In this document: positions 7,879 to 13,459 of the stretch, in pieces | Position numbering within the stretch: position 1 is the stretch's first letter | How the letters are laid out: the number at the start of each line of letters is the position of its first letter | Origin: Microcaldota archaeon | Lineage (GTDB): Archaea; Micrarchaeota; Micrarchaeia; Micrarchaeales; CABMGC01 | Assembly: GCA_027449585.1 (NCBI GenBank) | Contig: DAIDLJ010000001.1 | Coordinates: 1 to 20,395 of the forward strand | DNA length: 20,395 nucleotides | Direction of reading: 5' to 3' | Program-made: the position numbers and the translations under genes | Notes under the pieces: model-generated | Told to the model about the DNA's origin: nothing | Seen by the model: only the letters and a program-made list of their open reading frames with translations | The model's database searches: none

Positions 7879-7886
7879 TTTAAATA
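7879..7886 (-). promoter_or_regulatory. TATA box of the DMT transporter gene
   Basis: TATTTAAA on the minus strand is centred 26-27 bases before ATG 7856. That is the standard archaeal spacing to the transcript start, implying a leaderless mRNA. Confidence 0.55.
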
Positions 7887-7893
7887 ACGGCAC

Positions 7894-7922
7894 AAAAATT
7901 TGCAATTTAATGGAAAACCATT
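7894..7922. promoter_or_regulatory. Two adjacent inverted repeats, candidate operator between transporter and regulator
   Basis: AAATT-TGC-AATTT (7896-7908) is followed at once by AATGG-AAAA-CCATT (7909-7922). Both are perfect inverted repeats of 5-bp arms. They sit between the two divergent TATA boxes, where a dimeric winged-helix regulator could act on both genes. AT-rich palindromes of this kind are typical Lrp/AsnC targets. Binding is inferred. Confidence 0.4.
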
Positions 7923-7935
7923 GTTATAATGTTAC

Positions 7936-7944
7936 TTTATAAAA
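7936..7944 (+). promoter_or_regulatory. TATA box of the double Lrp-like regulator gene
   Basis: TTTATAAAA is centred about 25 bases before ATG 7965. The box would lie inside the coding region if ATG 7929 were used, which supports the later, leaderless start. Confidence 0.55.
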
Positions 7945-7964
7945 ATTCCTACCCATATACTATC

Positions 7965-9017
7965 ATGAACGGCAACTGGTATGAGGAGCCAAGCAGATTC
8001 GACGAGCAGTACAGCATACTCTTAAGGAGGATAATACGTAATCTCTCGGAAGATTCAAGAATGCCCGTACTTGAACTTTCAAGGAAGCTCGGTGTTTCTA
8101 GGAAGACGATACACGACAAGCTCGCAAAGGCAGAGAGCGAACTGGGCATAAAGTACGTTCCCGAGTTCAACAACCAGCGCCTCGGCCTAAACAGCCCGCA
8201 CCTCATCCGCATAAAATTCAAGAAGACGCCAAATTACAATGAGATAACACGGATCCTCTCCGCATCGCACATACCTCAGCTTGCAGTCACAACAAAAGGC
8301 ACCTACGACATGTTCATATATGCCAACACGACGACAGGCAGCGAGTACGTGCACTGGGACAAGAGGATGCAGATAATGCTCTCAAAGTATGGTGCCATGT
8401 GGAATTCATCTGACGTGGCGCACATGCACCTAGGCTTCTTCCCGATAAGAAACGAGCTCATAGAAAAGACCGCGCTGGACCAGCAGGACAAGAATATACT
8501 AAAGCTGCTAAACACAAATTCCAGGATGTCCTTTAGCGACATATCCAAGGCGCTTGGCATGCATTTCAATACTGTGGCATACAACTTCAACAAGCTCGTA
8601 AAGGAGGGCTACGTGAAGAGATTTACGCTCTCTGCAGATTTGCCAAAGAACAGCTCCGCAATGGCCATCTTCTCAAAGTACACCATGTCGGAGAGCTATG
8701 AATCTGACTCGGCAAATTCAAGGCTCGTCTACAAAACCAGCGGCACAGAATTTCCGATAATAAACCGGTACCCGATAGTGCTTCAGCTGGTCGGCAGCTC
8801 CGATGTCTTCATAATGGGGGTGCTGGACGACCCAAAGACCGCATTCTCACACGTTGTCACAGAGTACAAGAGGATCTTCTCGCACGAGGATCCAAAGGTC
8901 GAATACGGGTCTATAGAGCGCATACTCCTTGGAAGGCTTCCGTTCAGGAGCGTCGACACAAAGGCAGAGTACAATACTATAAAATGGACAGTGGAGAAGG
9001 CAGAGATGCCAGAATGA
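7965..9017 (+). CDS. Tandem-domain Lrp/AsnC-like transcription regulator
   Basis: This 350-residue cytosolic protein seems to hold two Lrp/AsnC-type units in series. The first winged helix-turn-helix lies at about 17-60 (ILLRRIIRNLSEDSRMPVLE then LGVSRKTIHDKLAK) and is followed by a ligand/oligomerisation-like region (about 78-160). The second helix-turn-helix lies at about 172-216 (DQQDKNILKLLNTNSRMSFS then LGMHFNTVAYNFNKL), followed by a second alpha-beta region (about 230-325). The recognition helices differ, so the two units may read different half-sites. An upstream ATG at 7929 is possible, but the TATA box at 7936-7944 favours ATG 7965 as a leaderless start. The 108-bp divergent gap to the transporter suggests it controls that gene and itself. 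The ligand is unknown. Confidence 0.8.
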   Translation: MNGNWYEEPSRFDEQYSILLRRIIRNLSEDSRMPVLELSRKLGVSRKTIHDKLAKAESELGIKYVPEFNNQRLGLNSPHLIRIKFKKTPNYNEITRILSASHIPQLAVTTKGTYDMFIYANTTTGSEYVHWDKRMQIMLSKYGAMWNSSDVAHMHLGFFPIRNELIEKTALDQQDKNILKLLNTNSRMSFSDISKALGMHFNTVAYNFNKLVKEGYVKRFTLSADLPKNSSAMAIFSKYTMSESYESDSANSRLVYKTSGTEFPIINRYPIVLQLVGSSDVFIMGVLDDPKTAFSHVVTEYKRIFSHEDPKVEYGSIERILLGRLPFRSVDTKAEYNTIKWTVEKAEMPE

Positions 9018-9088
9018 TCTGCCAATTATAATTCTCCTACCGTGGTAAAACAGCAAGATCGACCTCGCCCATACCAAACCCATTAGAC

Positions 9089-9096
9089 TTAAATAT
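9089..9096 (+). promoter_or_regulatory. TATA box of the 212-residue membrane protein gene
   Basis: TTAAATAT is centred about 34 bases before ATG 9127. It predicts a transcript with a leader of about 8 bases. Confidence 0.45.
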
Positions 9097-9126
9097 GAGG
9101 CAAGCACGTAACCATACTCGTTAGAA

Positions 9127-9765
9127 ATGCTGGTTAAAAGAAGCGCCAATCACGAAATTTCTCAACTAATGAGAGATGGGGAAAATGTACGCGCCAATAA
9201 ACATGGGTTCAAATCCGTAGTTGCAAAAACACTAGAATATGATTTGGGTATTTTTCCAGTCCACAAGATAAGGCCAGTAGGTAATTTTTTAGAACGGCAT
9301 TTTCAACCCTTCGATAGGTATAACGTAGGCATATTAGAAGAGAAGAAGGCCTTGCTCAACACCAAATTGGTAGGTAGATACCTGAAAAGAGGTAAAATCC
9401 TATCCGCATACGAAGCTTTTTGGGGCACATGGAACCCCAAACCTGCCGCAGGCCCAAGTGAAGTCTATATGGCATTAGGCGGCAATAAACGGCCTGCAGT
9501 TTCTACTTTAGGAGCATTCACCTATAGTGGCGCAGTGACCCATGGCATGCATCCCCTGGCTATGCCTGTGTACATGATTGAACTAGCAACCAACCATCCG
9601 GGCGGTGCGCTTCAAACATGGCTATTCATAACCGGATTTTATATTGCAGCCGGACTTCCAATTGTAATTAATAAAAGCATAAGAAATGTCAGGTCGAGAT
9701 CAGCCGCAAAGAAGAGCGCGCTCAAGAAATCTAATGATTCGGATATGGCCTCCCTTCAGAGGTAA
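9127..9765 (+). CDS. Predicted membrane protein of unknown function
   Basis: The 212-residue product is not recognised. Residues 1-100 are polar and basic, with aromatic patches (YEAFWGTWNPKP at about 95-106). Residues about 128-152 form a weakly hydrophobic segment rich in Gly, His, Met and Pro (GAVTHGMHPLAMPVYMI), and about 163-181 form a clear membrane helix. A strongly basic tail follows (RNVRSRSAAKKSALKK), so the C terminus is probably cytoplasmic by the positive-inside rule. There is no signal peptide, and the fold is uncertain. The gene stands alone, between the Lrp-like regulator and the L1 operon, with its own TATA box. By eye its codon choice is less biased than that of its neighbours, which would fit a lineage-specific or acquired gene. 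Confidence 0.65.
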   Translation: MLVKRSANHEISQLMRDGENVRANKHGFKSVVAKTLEYDLGIFPVHKIRPVGNFLERHFQPFDRYNVGILEEKKALLNTKLVGRYLKRGKILSAYEAFWGTWNPKPAAGPSEVYMALGGNKRPAVSTLGAFTYSGAVTHGMHPLAMPVYMIELATNHPGGALQTWLFITGFYIAAGLPIVINKSIRNVRSRSAAKKSALKKSNDSDMASLQR

Positions 9766-9829
9766 TTGCGAATCCTAACCCAAATACCTGGCTTTCAAAT
9801 CTCTGCCCGAACTGGACATACAGCAAGGC

Positions 9830-9837
9830 TTTTATAT
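9830..9837 (+). promoter_or_regulatory. TATA box of the L1-P0-L12 operon
   Basis: TTTTATAT lies about 70 bases before the L1 ATG. A start about 26 bases on, near 9860, gives a leader of roughly 44 bases, long for this window where several genes look leaderless. Confidence 0.5.
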
Positions 9838-9839
9838 TG

Positions 9840-9859
9840 GTAAGTAATAATCAACTTAC
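9840..9859. promoter_or_regulatory. Inverted repeat between TATA box and transcript start of the L1 operon
   Basis: GTAAGT (9840-9845) and ACTTAC (9854-9859) are exact reverse complements around an 8-base spacer. The element lies directly downstream of the TATA box, where a bound repressor would block RNA polymerase. The role is inferred. Confidence 0.35.
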
Positions 9860-9868
9860 AGCGTATTT

Positions 9869-9898
9869 TCCCGCAACTACTGCATTATGCAGGAGGGA
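9869..9898 (+). promoter_or_regulatory. Stem-loop that could mask the L1 ribosome binding site
   Basis: CTGCA (9880-9884) pairs with TGCAG (9888-9892) around a TTA loop. An outer helix TCCC (9869-9872) with GGGA (9895-9898) would take up the GGAGGG ribosome binding site (9892-9897). Archaeal L1 is known in methanogens to repress its own mRNA. This hairpin could be such a control site, but no L1-binding consensus was confirmed. Confidence 0.35.
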
Positions 9899-9903
9899 TT
9901 ATT

Positions 9904-10539
9904 ATGGCAGAAGATTTAGAGGCATTTAGCAAGTTCATGGCCGAGAATAAGGGCCAGAGGAAATTCAAGCAGACGGTAGAGCTAGCCATAAATTTCAAGG
10001 GAATAGACTTCACAAAGCAGGACAACAGGCTCAATCTTGAAGTAAACTTGCCTCACGGGAAGGGAACGAACGTTAAGGTAGGCGTATTTGCAACTGACAG
10101 GAACATAATAGAGGAGGCTAAGAAGAACGGAGTCGAAGTAATAGACGGGGCGGACATAGAGAAGATAGGAAAGGATCCTGCAAAGCTCAATGACCTGCTA
10201 AGCTATGAACTAATGGCGCAGCCAAATCTCATGCCTCAGCTCGCAAAGAATCTGGGTCAGTTCCTAGGTCCAAGGAATAAGATGCCAAAGCCTCTTCTTG
10301 GAAGCAATGCAAACCTGGCAAACCTCGCCACAGAACTAAACAAGAGGATAAGCCTAAGGAACCGTGGGAAGAACCTGCCTACGGTGCACTGCATAGTGGG
10401 CAATGAGGACATGGATGCGTCAAAGATTTATGATAATGTTCGCGAAGTGCTTAATTCGGTCATAAAAAAGGTAGGCAACAGCCACATAAAATCGGCGTAC
10501 GTGAAGCTCACTATGAGCAAGCCGATAAAGATAGCGTGA
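9904..10539 (+). CDS. rpl1: Large-subunit ribosomal protein L1 (uL1)
   Basis: The 211-residue protein is archaeal L1, which binds 23S rRNA at the mobile L1 stalk and helps move deacylated tRNA out of the E site. Signatures are KFKQTVELAINFKGIDF (about 20-36), the VNLPHGKG strand-turn (about 48-55), and the LGQFLGPRNKMPKP motif (about 116-129) of the second domain. The last third returns to domain I with VREVLNSVIKKV and the C-terminal YVKLTMSKPIKI. Length is normal. The start ATG follows a strong GGAGGG (9892-9897) by 6 bases. It leads an operon with P0 (4-base gap) and L12 (10-base gap). It is separated from L11, which precedes L1 in most archaea. L1 may repress the operon through the leader structure. 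Confidence 0.96.
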   Translation: MAEDLEAFSKFMAENKGQRKFKQTVELAINFKGIDFTKQDNRLNLEVNLPHGKGTNVKVGVFATDRNIIEEAKKNGVEVIDGADIEKIGKDPAKLNDLLSYELMAQPNLMPQLAKNLGQFLGPRNKMPKPLLGSNANLANLATELNKRISLRNRGKNLPTVHCIVGNEDMDASKIYDNVREVLNSVIKKVGNSHIKSAYVKLTMSKPIKIA

Positions 10540-10543
10540 TGTT

Positions 10544-11383
10544 ATGATGCTCAAGGCACAAAAAGTAGAGTACGTAAAGAAGCTCCAGAAGGAGATCAAG
10601 TCCTACAAGACGGTAGGGATAATGTCCTTGGAGGCAGTGCCAGACACCCTAGTCCAGAAGGTAAGGAACAAGATGAAGCCAGAAGTGAGGTTCCTTGTAA
10701 TGAGGAAGAACCTTGCAGTCAAGGTTCTTGAGAGCGATCCAAAGCTCGCAAAGCTCATGCCTTATGTTATAGGTAACTTCGCAATACTTCTCTCAAACAA
10801 GGAGCCTGGAGACCTAAATGAAATAGTCGCATCAAACAGGATGAAGCTTCTTGCAAAGCCTAATCAGATAGCTCCAAATGAGATAAACATAGAGGCCGGA
10901 GAGACATCAATAGCCCCAGGGCAGGCAGTAACCGACATGAAGACTGCAGGTATAGACGTCAAGATAGAGAAGGGCAAGGTGGTGATATCAAAGTCAAAGG
11001 TTCTGGTAAAGAAAGGAGAGAAGATAAGCACCGCAATATCCAAGGCGCTCAAGATGCTCGATGTCATGCCTTTCGAGGCAGGCACAAGGCTCAGGGCAGT
11101 GGTTCAGGGAGAGCTCCTATTCACCGAAGCAACACTCTCGGTCGACCAGAAGTTCGTGACAAGCCAGCTAGCGATAAACTTCGCCCAGGCCAACGCGCTT
11201 GCAACGGAGATTGGTCTGGTCACAAAGTACAATGCTGATTCATTCATAAGGAGGGCATACCTAGCCGCACTGGGTCTCGGCCTTGAAGCCGAGATCTACG
11301 AGCCTGGAATAACGGAGAAGATACTGGCCAAGGCGGTCAGGGAGGCAATGAGCCTTAACGGAATGATAAAGAAAGAAGCTTAA
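10544..11383 (+). CDS. rplP0: Ribosomal stalk protein P0 (L10, uL10), lacking the usual acidic C-terminal tail
   Basis: P0 anchors L12 dimers on 23S rRNA and so forms the stalk that recruits translation GTPases. The N-terminal rRNA-binding domain (about 1-105) includes YKTVGIMSLEAVPDTLVQKVR and the VMRKNLAVKVLE segment. The archaeal/eukaryotic insertion domain follows (about 108-190, with APGQAVTDMKTAGIDVKIEKGKV). Three amphipathic helices at about 205-275 match the L12-binding spine. The protein then stops at KKEA (residue 279). Archaeal P0 usually runs to about 340 residues, with a hinge, an acidic stretch and a LFG-type end like that of L12; these are absent. ATG 10544 is followed by a second ATG at 10547. 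The GTGATG beside the L1 stop serves as ribosome binding site. Confidence 0.94.
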   Translation: MMLKAQKVEYVKKLQKEIKSYKTVGIMSLEAVPDTLVQKVRNKMKPEVRFLVMRKNLAVKVLESDPKLAKLMPYVIGNFAILLSNKEPGDLNEIVASNRMKLLAKPNQIAPNEINIEAGETSIAPGQAVTDMKTAGIDVKIEKGKVVISKSKVLVKKGEKISTAISKALKMLDVMPFEAGTRLRAVVQGELLFTEATLSVDQKFVTSQLAINFAQANALATEIGLVTKYNADSFIRRAYLAALGLGLEAEIYEPGITEKILAKAVREAMSLNGMIKKEA

Positions 11384-11393
11384 TGGTGAAAAA

Positions 11394-11690
11394 ATGGAGT
11401 ACATATACGCAGCACTTCTCTTGGACTCAGCAGGAAAAGAGATAAGCGAAAAGAGTCTTGCAGACGTAGTAAAGGCAGCAGGCCTTACGCCTGACGAGGC
11501 TATGGCAAAGACGGTTGCCAATTCGCTCAAGGAGGTAAACATAAAGGACGTAATAAAGAACGCCCAGAATGTGCAGGTGGCAGCCCCGGCAGCAGCGGCA
11601 GCACCAGCAGCCTCAAAGAAGGCAGAGCCAGCTGAGGAGAAGGTAAGCGAGGAACAGGCAGCAGGAGGACTAGCAAGCCTATTTGGCTAA
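11394..11690 (+). CDS. rpl12: Ribosomal stalk protein L12 (P1-like)
   Basis: The 98-residue protein is archaeal L12. The N-terminal helical dimerisation domain (1-60) begins MEYIYAALLLDSAGKEIS and contains SLADVVKAAGLTPDEA. An Ala/Pro hinge (about 63-75) follows. The acidic end AEEKVSEEQAAGGLASLFG carries the Leu-Phe-Gly motif that contacts elongation factors. A canonical GGTGA ribosome binding site (11385-11389) lies 4 bases before the ATG. It closes the L1-P0-L12 operon. Because P0 lacks its own tail, all factor-binding tails of this stalk would come from L12 copies. Confidence 0.96.
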   Translation: MEYIYAALLLDSAGKEISEKSLADVVKAAGLTPDEAMAKTVANSLKEVNIKDVIKNAQNVQVAAPAAAAAPAASKKAEPAEEKVSEEQAAGGLASLFG

Positions 11691-11832
11691 TCGCGCCAAA
11701 AGCGCATAGCCGCATAGCCACCGCTAGGCATTCATGCATGCTATAAGAATCCAAAGACAACTGCCAGCTTCGGGTAGGTGCTTACTCCATTAAACCCATG
11801 CCCTCTAGCGCGAGCCATACTCTTATCTAGCT

Positions 11833-12120
11833 CTAGAAATCGTTCTGCTCGTGATCGTACTTGAAGTCCCTTAGCGCCTCCTTAAGCTCCTTTTTGACAG
11901 CAGTCTTCCTGTATATCCTGTTCTCAAGCGCCATCGCGCCGTAGAAGGCTCCAAAAAAGATCGCCGCCTGTGCGGCCACATTCCTGCTGGAAACCAGCGA
12001 TACTGCCGCCGACATGCTGGTGTTTGCTGAAAACATCACAGCATCTCCTGCAAGCTTTTGCAATGTGTCCTTTGTGCGCATCTTCATAAATATACTGAAA
12101 AAATAGTGATATCTGTTCAT
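11833..12120 (-). CDS. Small predicted membrane-associated protein of unknown function
   Basis: The 95-residue product has an Ala-rich central region (about 30-65, AVSLVSSRNVAAQAAIFFGAFYGAMALE) able to form one or two membrane helices. It ends in a charged helix (RIYRKTAVKKELKEALRDF) and an acidic tip. The first residues are aromatic. No family was recognised. ATG 12120 is preceded by AAGGA about 6 bases upstream; an internal ATG at 12087 would give 84 residues. It converges on the L12 operon across a 142-bp gap that shows only a short direct repeat (CGCATAGC at 11703 and 11711). It is divergent from the ferredoxin gene, and a single symmetric TATA box could serve both. Confidence 0.55.
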   Translation of the reverse strand: MNRYHYFFSIFMKMRTKDTLQKLAGDAVMFSANTSMSAAVSLVSSRNVAAQAAIFFGAFYGAMALENRIYRKTAVKKELKEALRDFKYDHEQNDF

Positions 12121-12153
12121 ATTTATTCCTTACTGGCGTGCCGCACAGCAAAA

Positions 12154-12161
12154 TTTAAATA
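12154..12161. promoter_or_regulatory. Symmetric TATA box between the small membrane protein and ferredoxin genes
   Basis: TTTAAATA reads as TATTTAAA on the other strand. On the plus strand it predicts a start near 12184, just before the GGTG ribosome binding site of the ferredoxin. On the minus strand it predicts a start near 12132, 12 bases before ATG 12120. Bidirectional use is inferred. Confidence 0.5.
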
Positions 12162-12195
12162 GTATCGCAGGCAATAAATCTGCAATGGTGTTATT

Positions 12196-12552
12196 ATGCA
12201 GGTCTATGTAGAAAAACCAAAATGCACTGGATGTTCACACTGCTTTGATGTCTGCCCTGTTGCCGTATTTGAGATGAAGGACAGGGAGGCTCCTGACGTA
12301 AACAATGATTCTGCTCCTGAGGAGGCAAAGTGGAAGGGCTCCCATACTCCCGAAGTCACGGCAAAATGGTCCAATGTCCAGGACGGCCACAAGCACTTTG
12401 CAGAGAAGCACGAAGGCGGCAGCGGAGGCATATCTGTAGCTATAAACGGCGCTTCGTGCATATTGTGCCAGGCATGCCTAGTCGAGTGCGAAGGCGAGTG
12501 CATAGTCATAACTGATGACACCAACAACGTCTATCATTCGATATACAAGTAA
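12196..12552 (+). CDS. Ferredoxin-like protein with two [4Fe-4S] motifs and a long central insertion
   Basis: The 118-residue protein carries two cysteine motifs: C10-x2-C13-x2-C16-x3-C20-P and C88-x2-C91-x2-C94-x3-C98. Each is sufficient to bind one [4Fe-4S] cluster. In ordinary two-cluster ferredoxins the motifs are about 30 residues apart in a protein of 55-80 residues. Here they are separated by 67 residues, because of an insert at about 29-78 that is hydrophilic and has Trp and His residues (H50, H65, H67, H72) and a GGSGG stretch. An extra cysteine, C102, follows the second motif. The second motif lacks the usual proline. No membrane segment is present, so it is a soluble electron carrier. 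GGTG at 12187-12190 is the ribosome binding site. No oxidoreductase partner is adjacent. Confidence 0.85.
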   Translation: MQVYVEKPKCTGCSHCFDVCPVAVFEMKDREAPDVNNDSAPEEAKWKGSHTPEVTAKWSNVQDGHKHFAEKHEGGSGGISVAINGASCILCQACLVECEGECIVITDDTNNVYHSIYK

Positions 12553-12566
12553 CGGCAAGCGCATCT

Positions 12567-12587
12567 AGCTGCAGCTCCAAAGCAGCT
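12567..12587. terminator. Stem-loop between convergent ferredoxin and HExxH genes
   Basis: AGCTGC (12567-12572) pairs with GCAGCT (12582-12587) around a 9-base loop, in the 34-bp gap between two convergent stop codons. No strong T-run follows on either side, so a role in termination is only suggested by position. Confidence 0.3.
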
Positions 12588-13408
12588 CATTTCCTTAAAA
12601 GAAGTGTTAGCTCCTGCGTATCAGATGCAATGAACATGTCACGTACGGTCTTCTCAACGTCAAACCCGTTCACCCACAGCGTTGCAAGCCCTATTATTGC
12701 GCCTGCAGCATGGCACTCCATGCCCTTTAGCCACTCCTGCCTTGAATTGTGCAGGATCATCTGCCCGTAACTTGCGATCTCAAAGACATTGACTGACTTG
12801 CCATGCCTATCACTGTACTTTTTCAATACCTCTCCAGCCCTGAGCTTCTTTGACCGAATGTCCTTTGTCCCATATGCCATCCTGAACATCTCTGCGCTTC
12901 CCTCCCGTATCTCGGGCACCGGATAACTGTTTAGCCCCATCTCTCTCCTATTATGCAGCTGCACTATGTGCCCTGTTTCATGCTGTATTATGTTCCAGGA
13001 ATCTATAGACCTCGGCCGTATGTGCAGGCTTCCCCTATAGACAAATGCGGCCACTGTCGATATCTCCGACCCATATACGCTCTTCCTCCAGGTGCCCAGC
13101 TCACCGATGTATACCTTTATATTTTTTATCGCTTCCTGCGGATTGTATATGCCTAGCCTAGATGCGTACAGGAGCGAATTGGCTATCTGCAAAGATACAT
13201 ACTCTGCATCAAGCTCCAAGTTCCTAGAAAACTTCCTGCCATAAGCCAGCGCATCCCTCCTAACAGCGCCGAAGTCCGCAGAGAGATACTTTACTTCCTC
13301 TTGCTCAAAACTAAATACTGCCCTGCCAATCCTTGCAATGCTCTTGCCATTCCTACTAAAAGTATCTATCCTGCTGACATTACCCCTAGGATTCTTAGTG
13401 TGAGCCAT
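12587..13408 (-). CDS. Orphan HExxH zinc-metallopeptidase-like protein
   Basis: The 273-residue protein is not assigned to a known peptidase family. It has a clear zincin motif, IIQHETGHIVQLHN, with H143, E144 and H147. About 22-26 residues later comes EIREGSAEMFRMAYG, whose E169 or E173 could be the third zinc ligand, as in gluzincins. The segment before the motif (SEISTVAAFVYRGSLHIRP, about 114-132) looks like the edge strand that precedes the active-site helix in such enzymes. The remainder is helical with no signal peptide or membrane helix, so a cytosolic role is likely. I chose ATG 13408; the upstream TTG at 13417 lies before the transcript start predicted from the TATA box at 13436-13445. 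The gene is probably single. Its substrate is unknown. Confidence 0.75.
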   Translation of the reverse strand: MAHTKNPRGNVSRIDTFSRNGKSIARIGRAVFSFEQEEVKYLSADFGAVRRDALAYGRKFSRNLELDAEYVSLQIANSLLYASRLGIYNPQEAIKNIKVYIGELGTWRKSVYGSEISTVAAFVYRGSLHIRPRSIDSWNIIQHETGHIVQLHNRREMGLNSYPVPEIREGSAEMFRMAYGTKDIRSKKLRAGEVLKKYSDRHGKSVNVFEIASYGQMILHNSRQEWLKGMECHAAGAIIGLATLWVNGFDVEKTVRDMFIASDTQELTLLLRK

Positions 13409-13435
13409 CAAACTCAAGAAAATCTAGTTTTTCCT

Positions 13436-13445
13436 GATATATTAA
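13436..13445 (-). promoter_or_regulatory. TATA box of the HExxH protein gene
   Basis: Minus-strand TTAATATATC is centred about 32 bases before ATG 13408. It predicts a leader of about 6 bases. Confidence 0.5.
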
Positions 13446-13459
13446 TTTGTGGATTTGGA

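Noticed and set aside
7857..7895. TTG start at 7895 for the DMT transporter
   Set aside because: The added residues cross the TATA box at 7879-7886 and are polar before the first membrane helix; ATG 7856 fits the promoter spacing.
9205..9216. GGGTTCAAATCC, like the T loop of a tRNA
   Set aside because: The flanking bases do not form a T stem, no acceptor or D arm could be placed, and the stretch lies inside the coding frame of the 212-residue protein.
11691..11832. Possible small RNA or terminator in the gap after L12
   Set aside because: Only a short direct repeat (CGCATAGC twice) and a small ATGCAT palindrome are visible; no stable stem with a T-run or box C/D signals was found.
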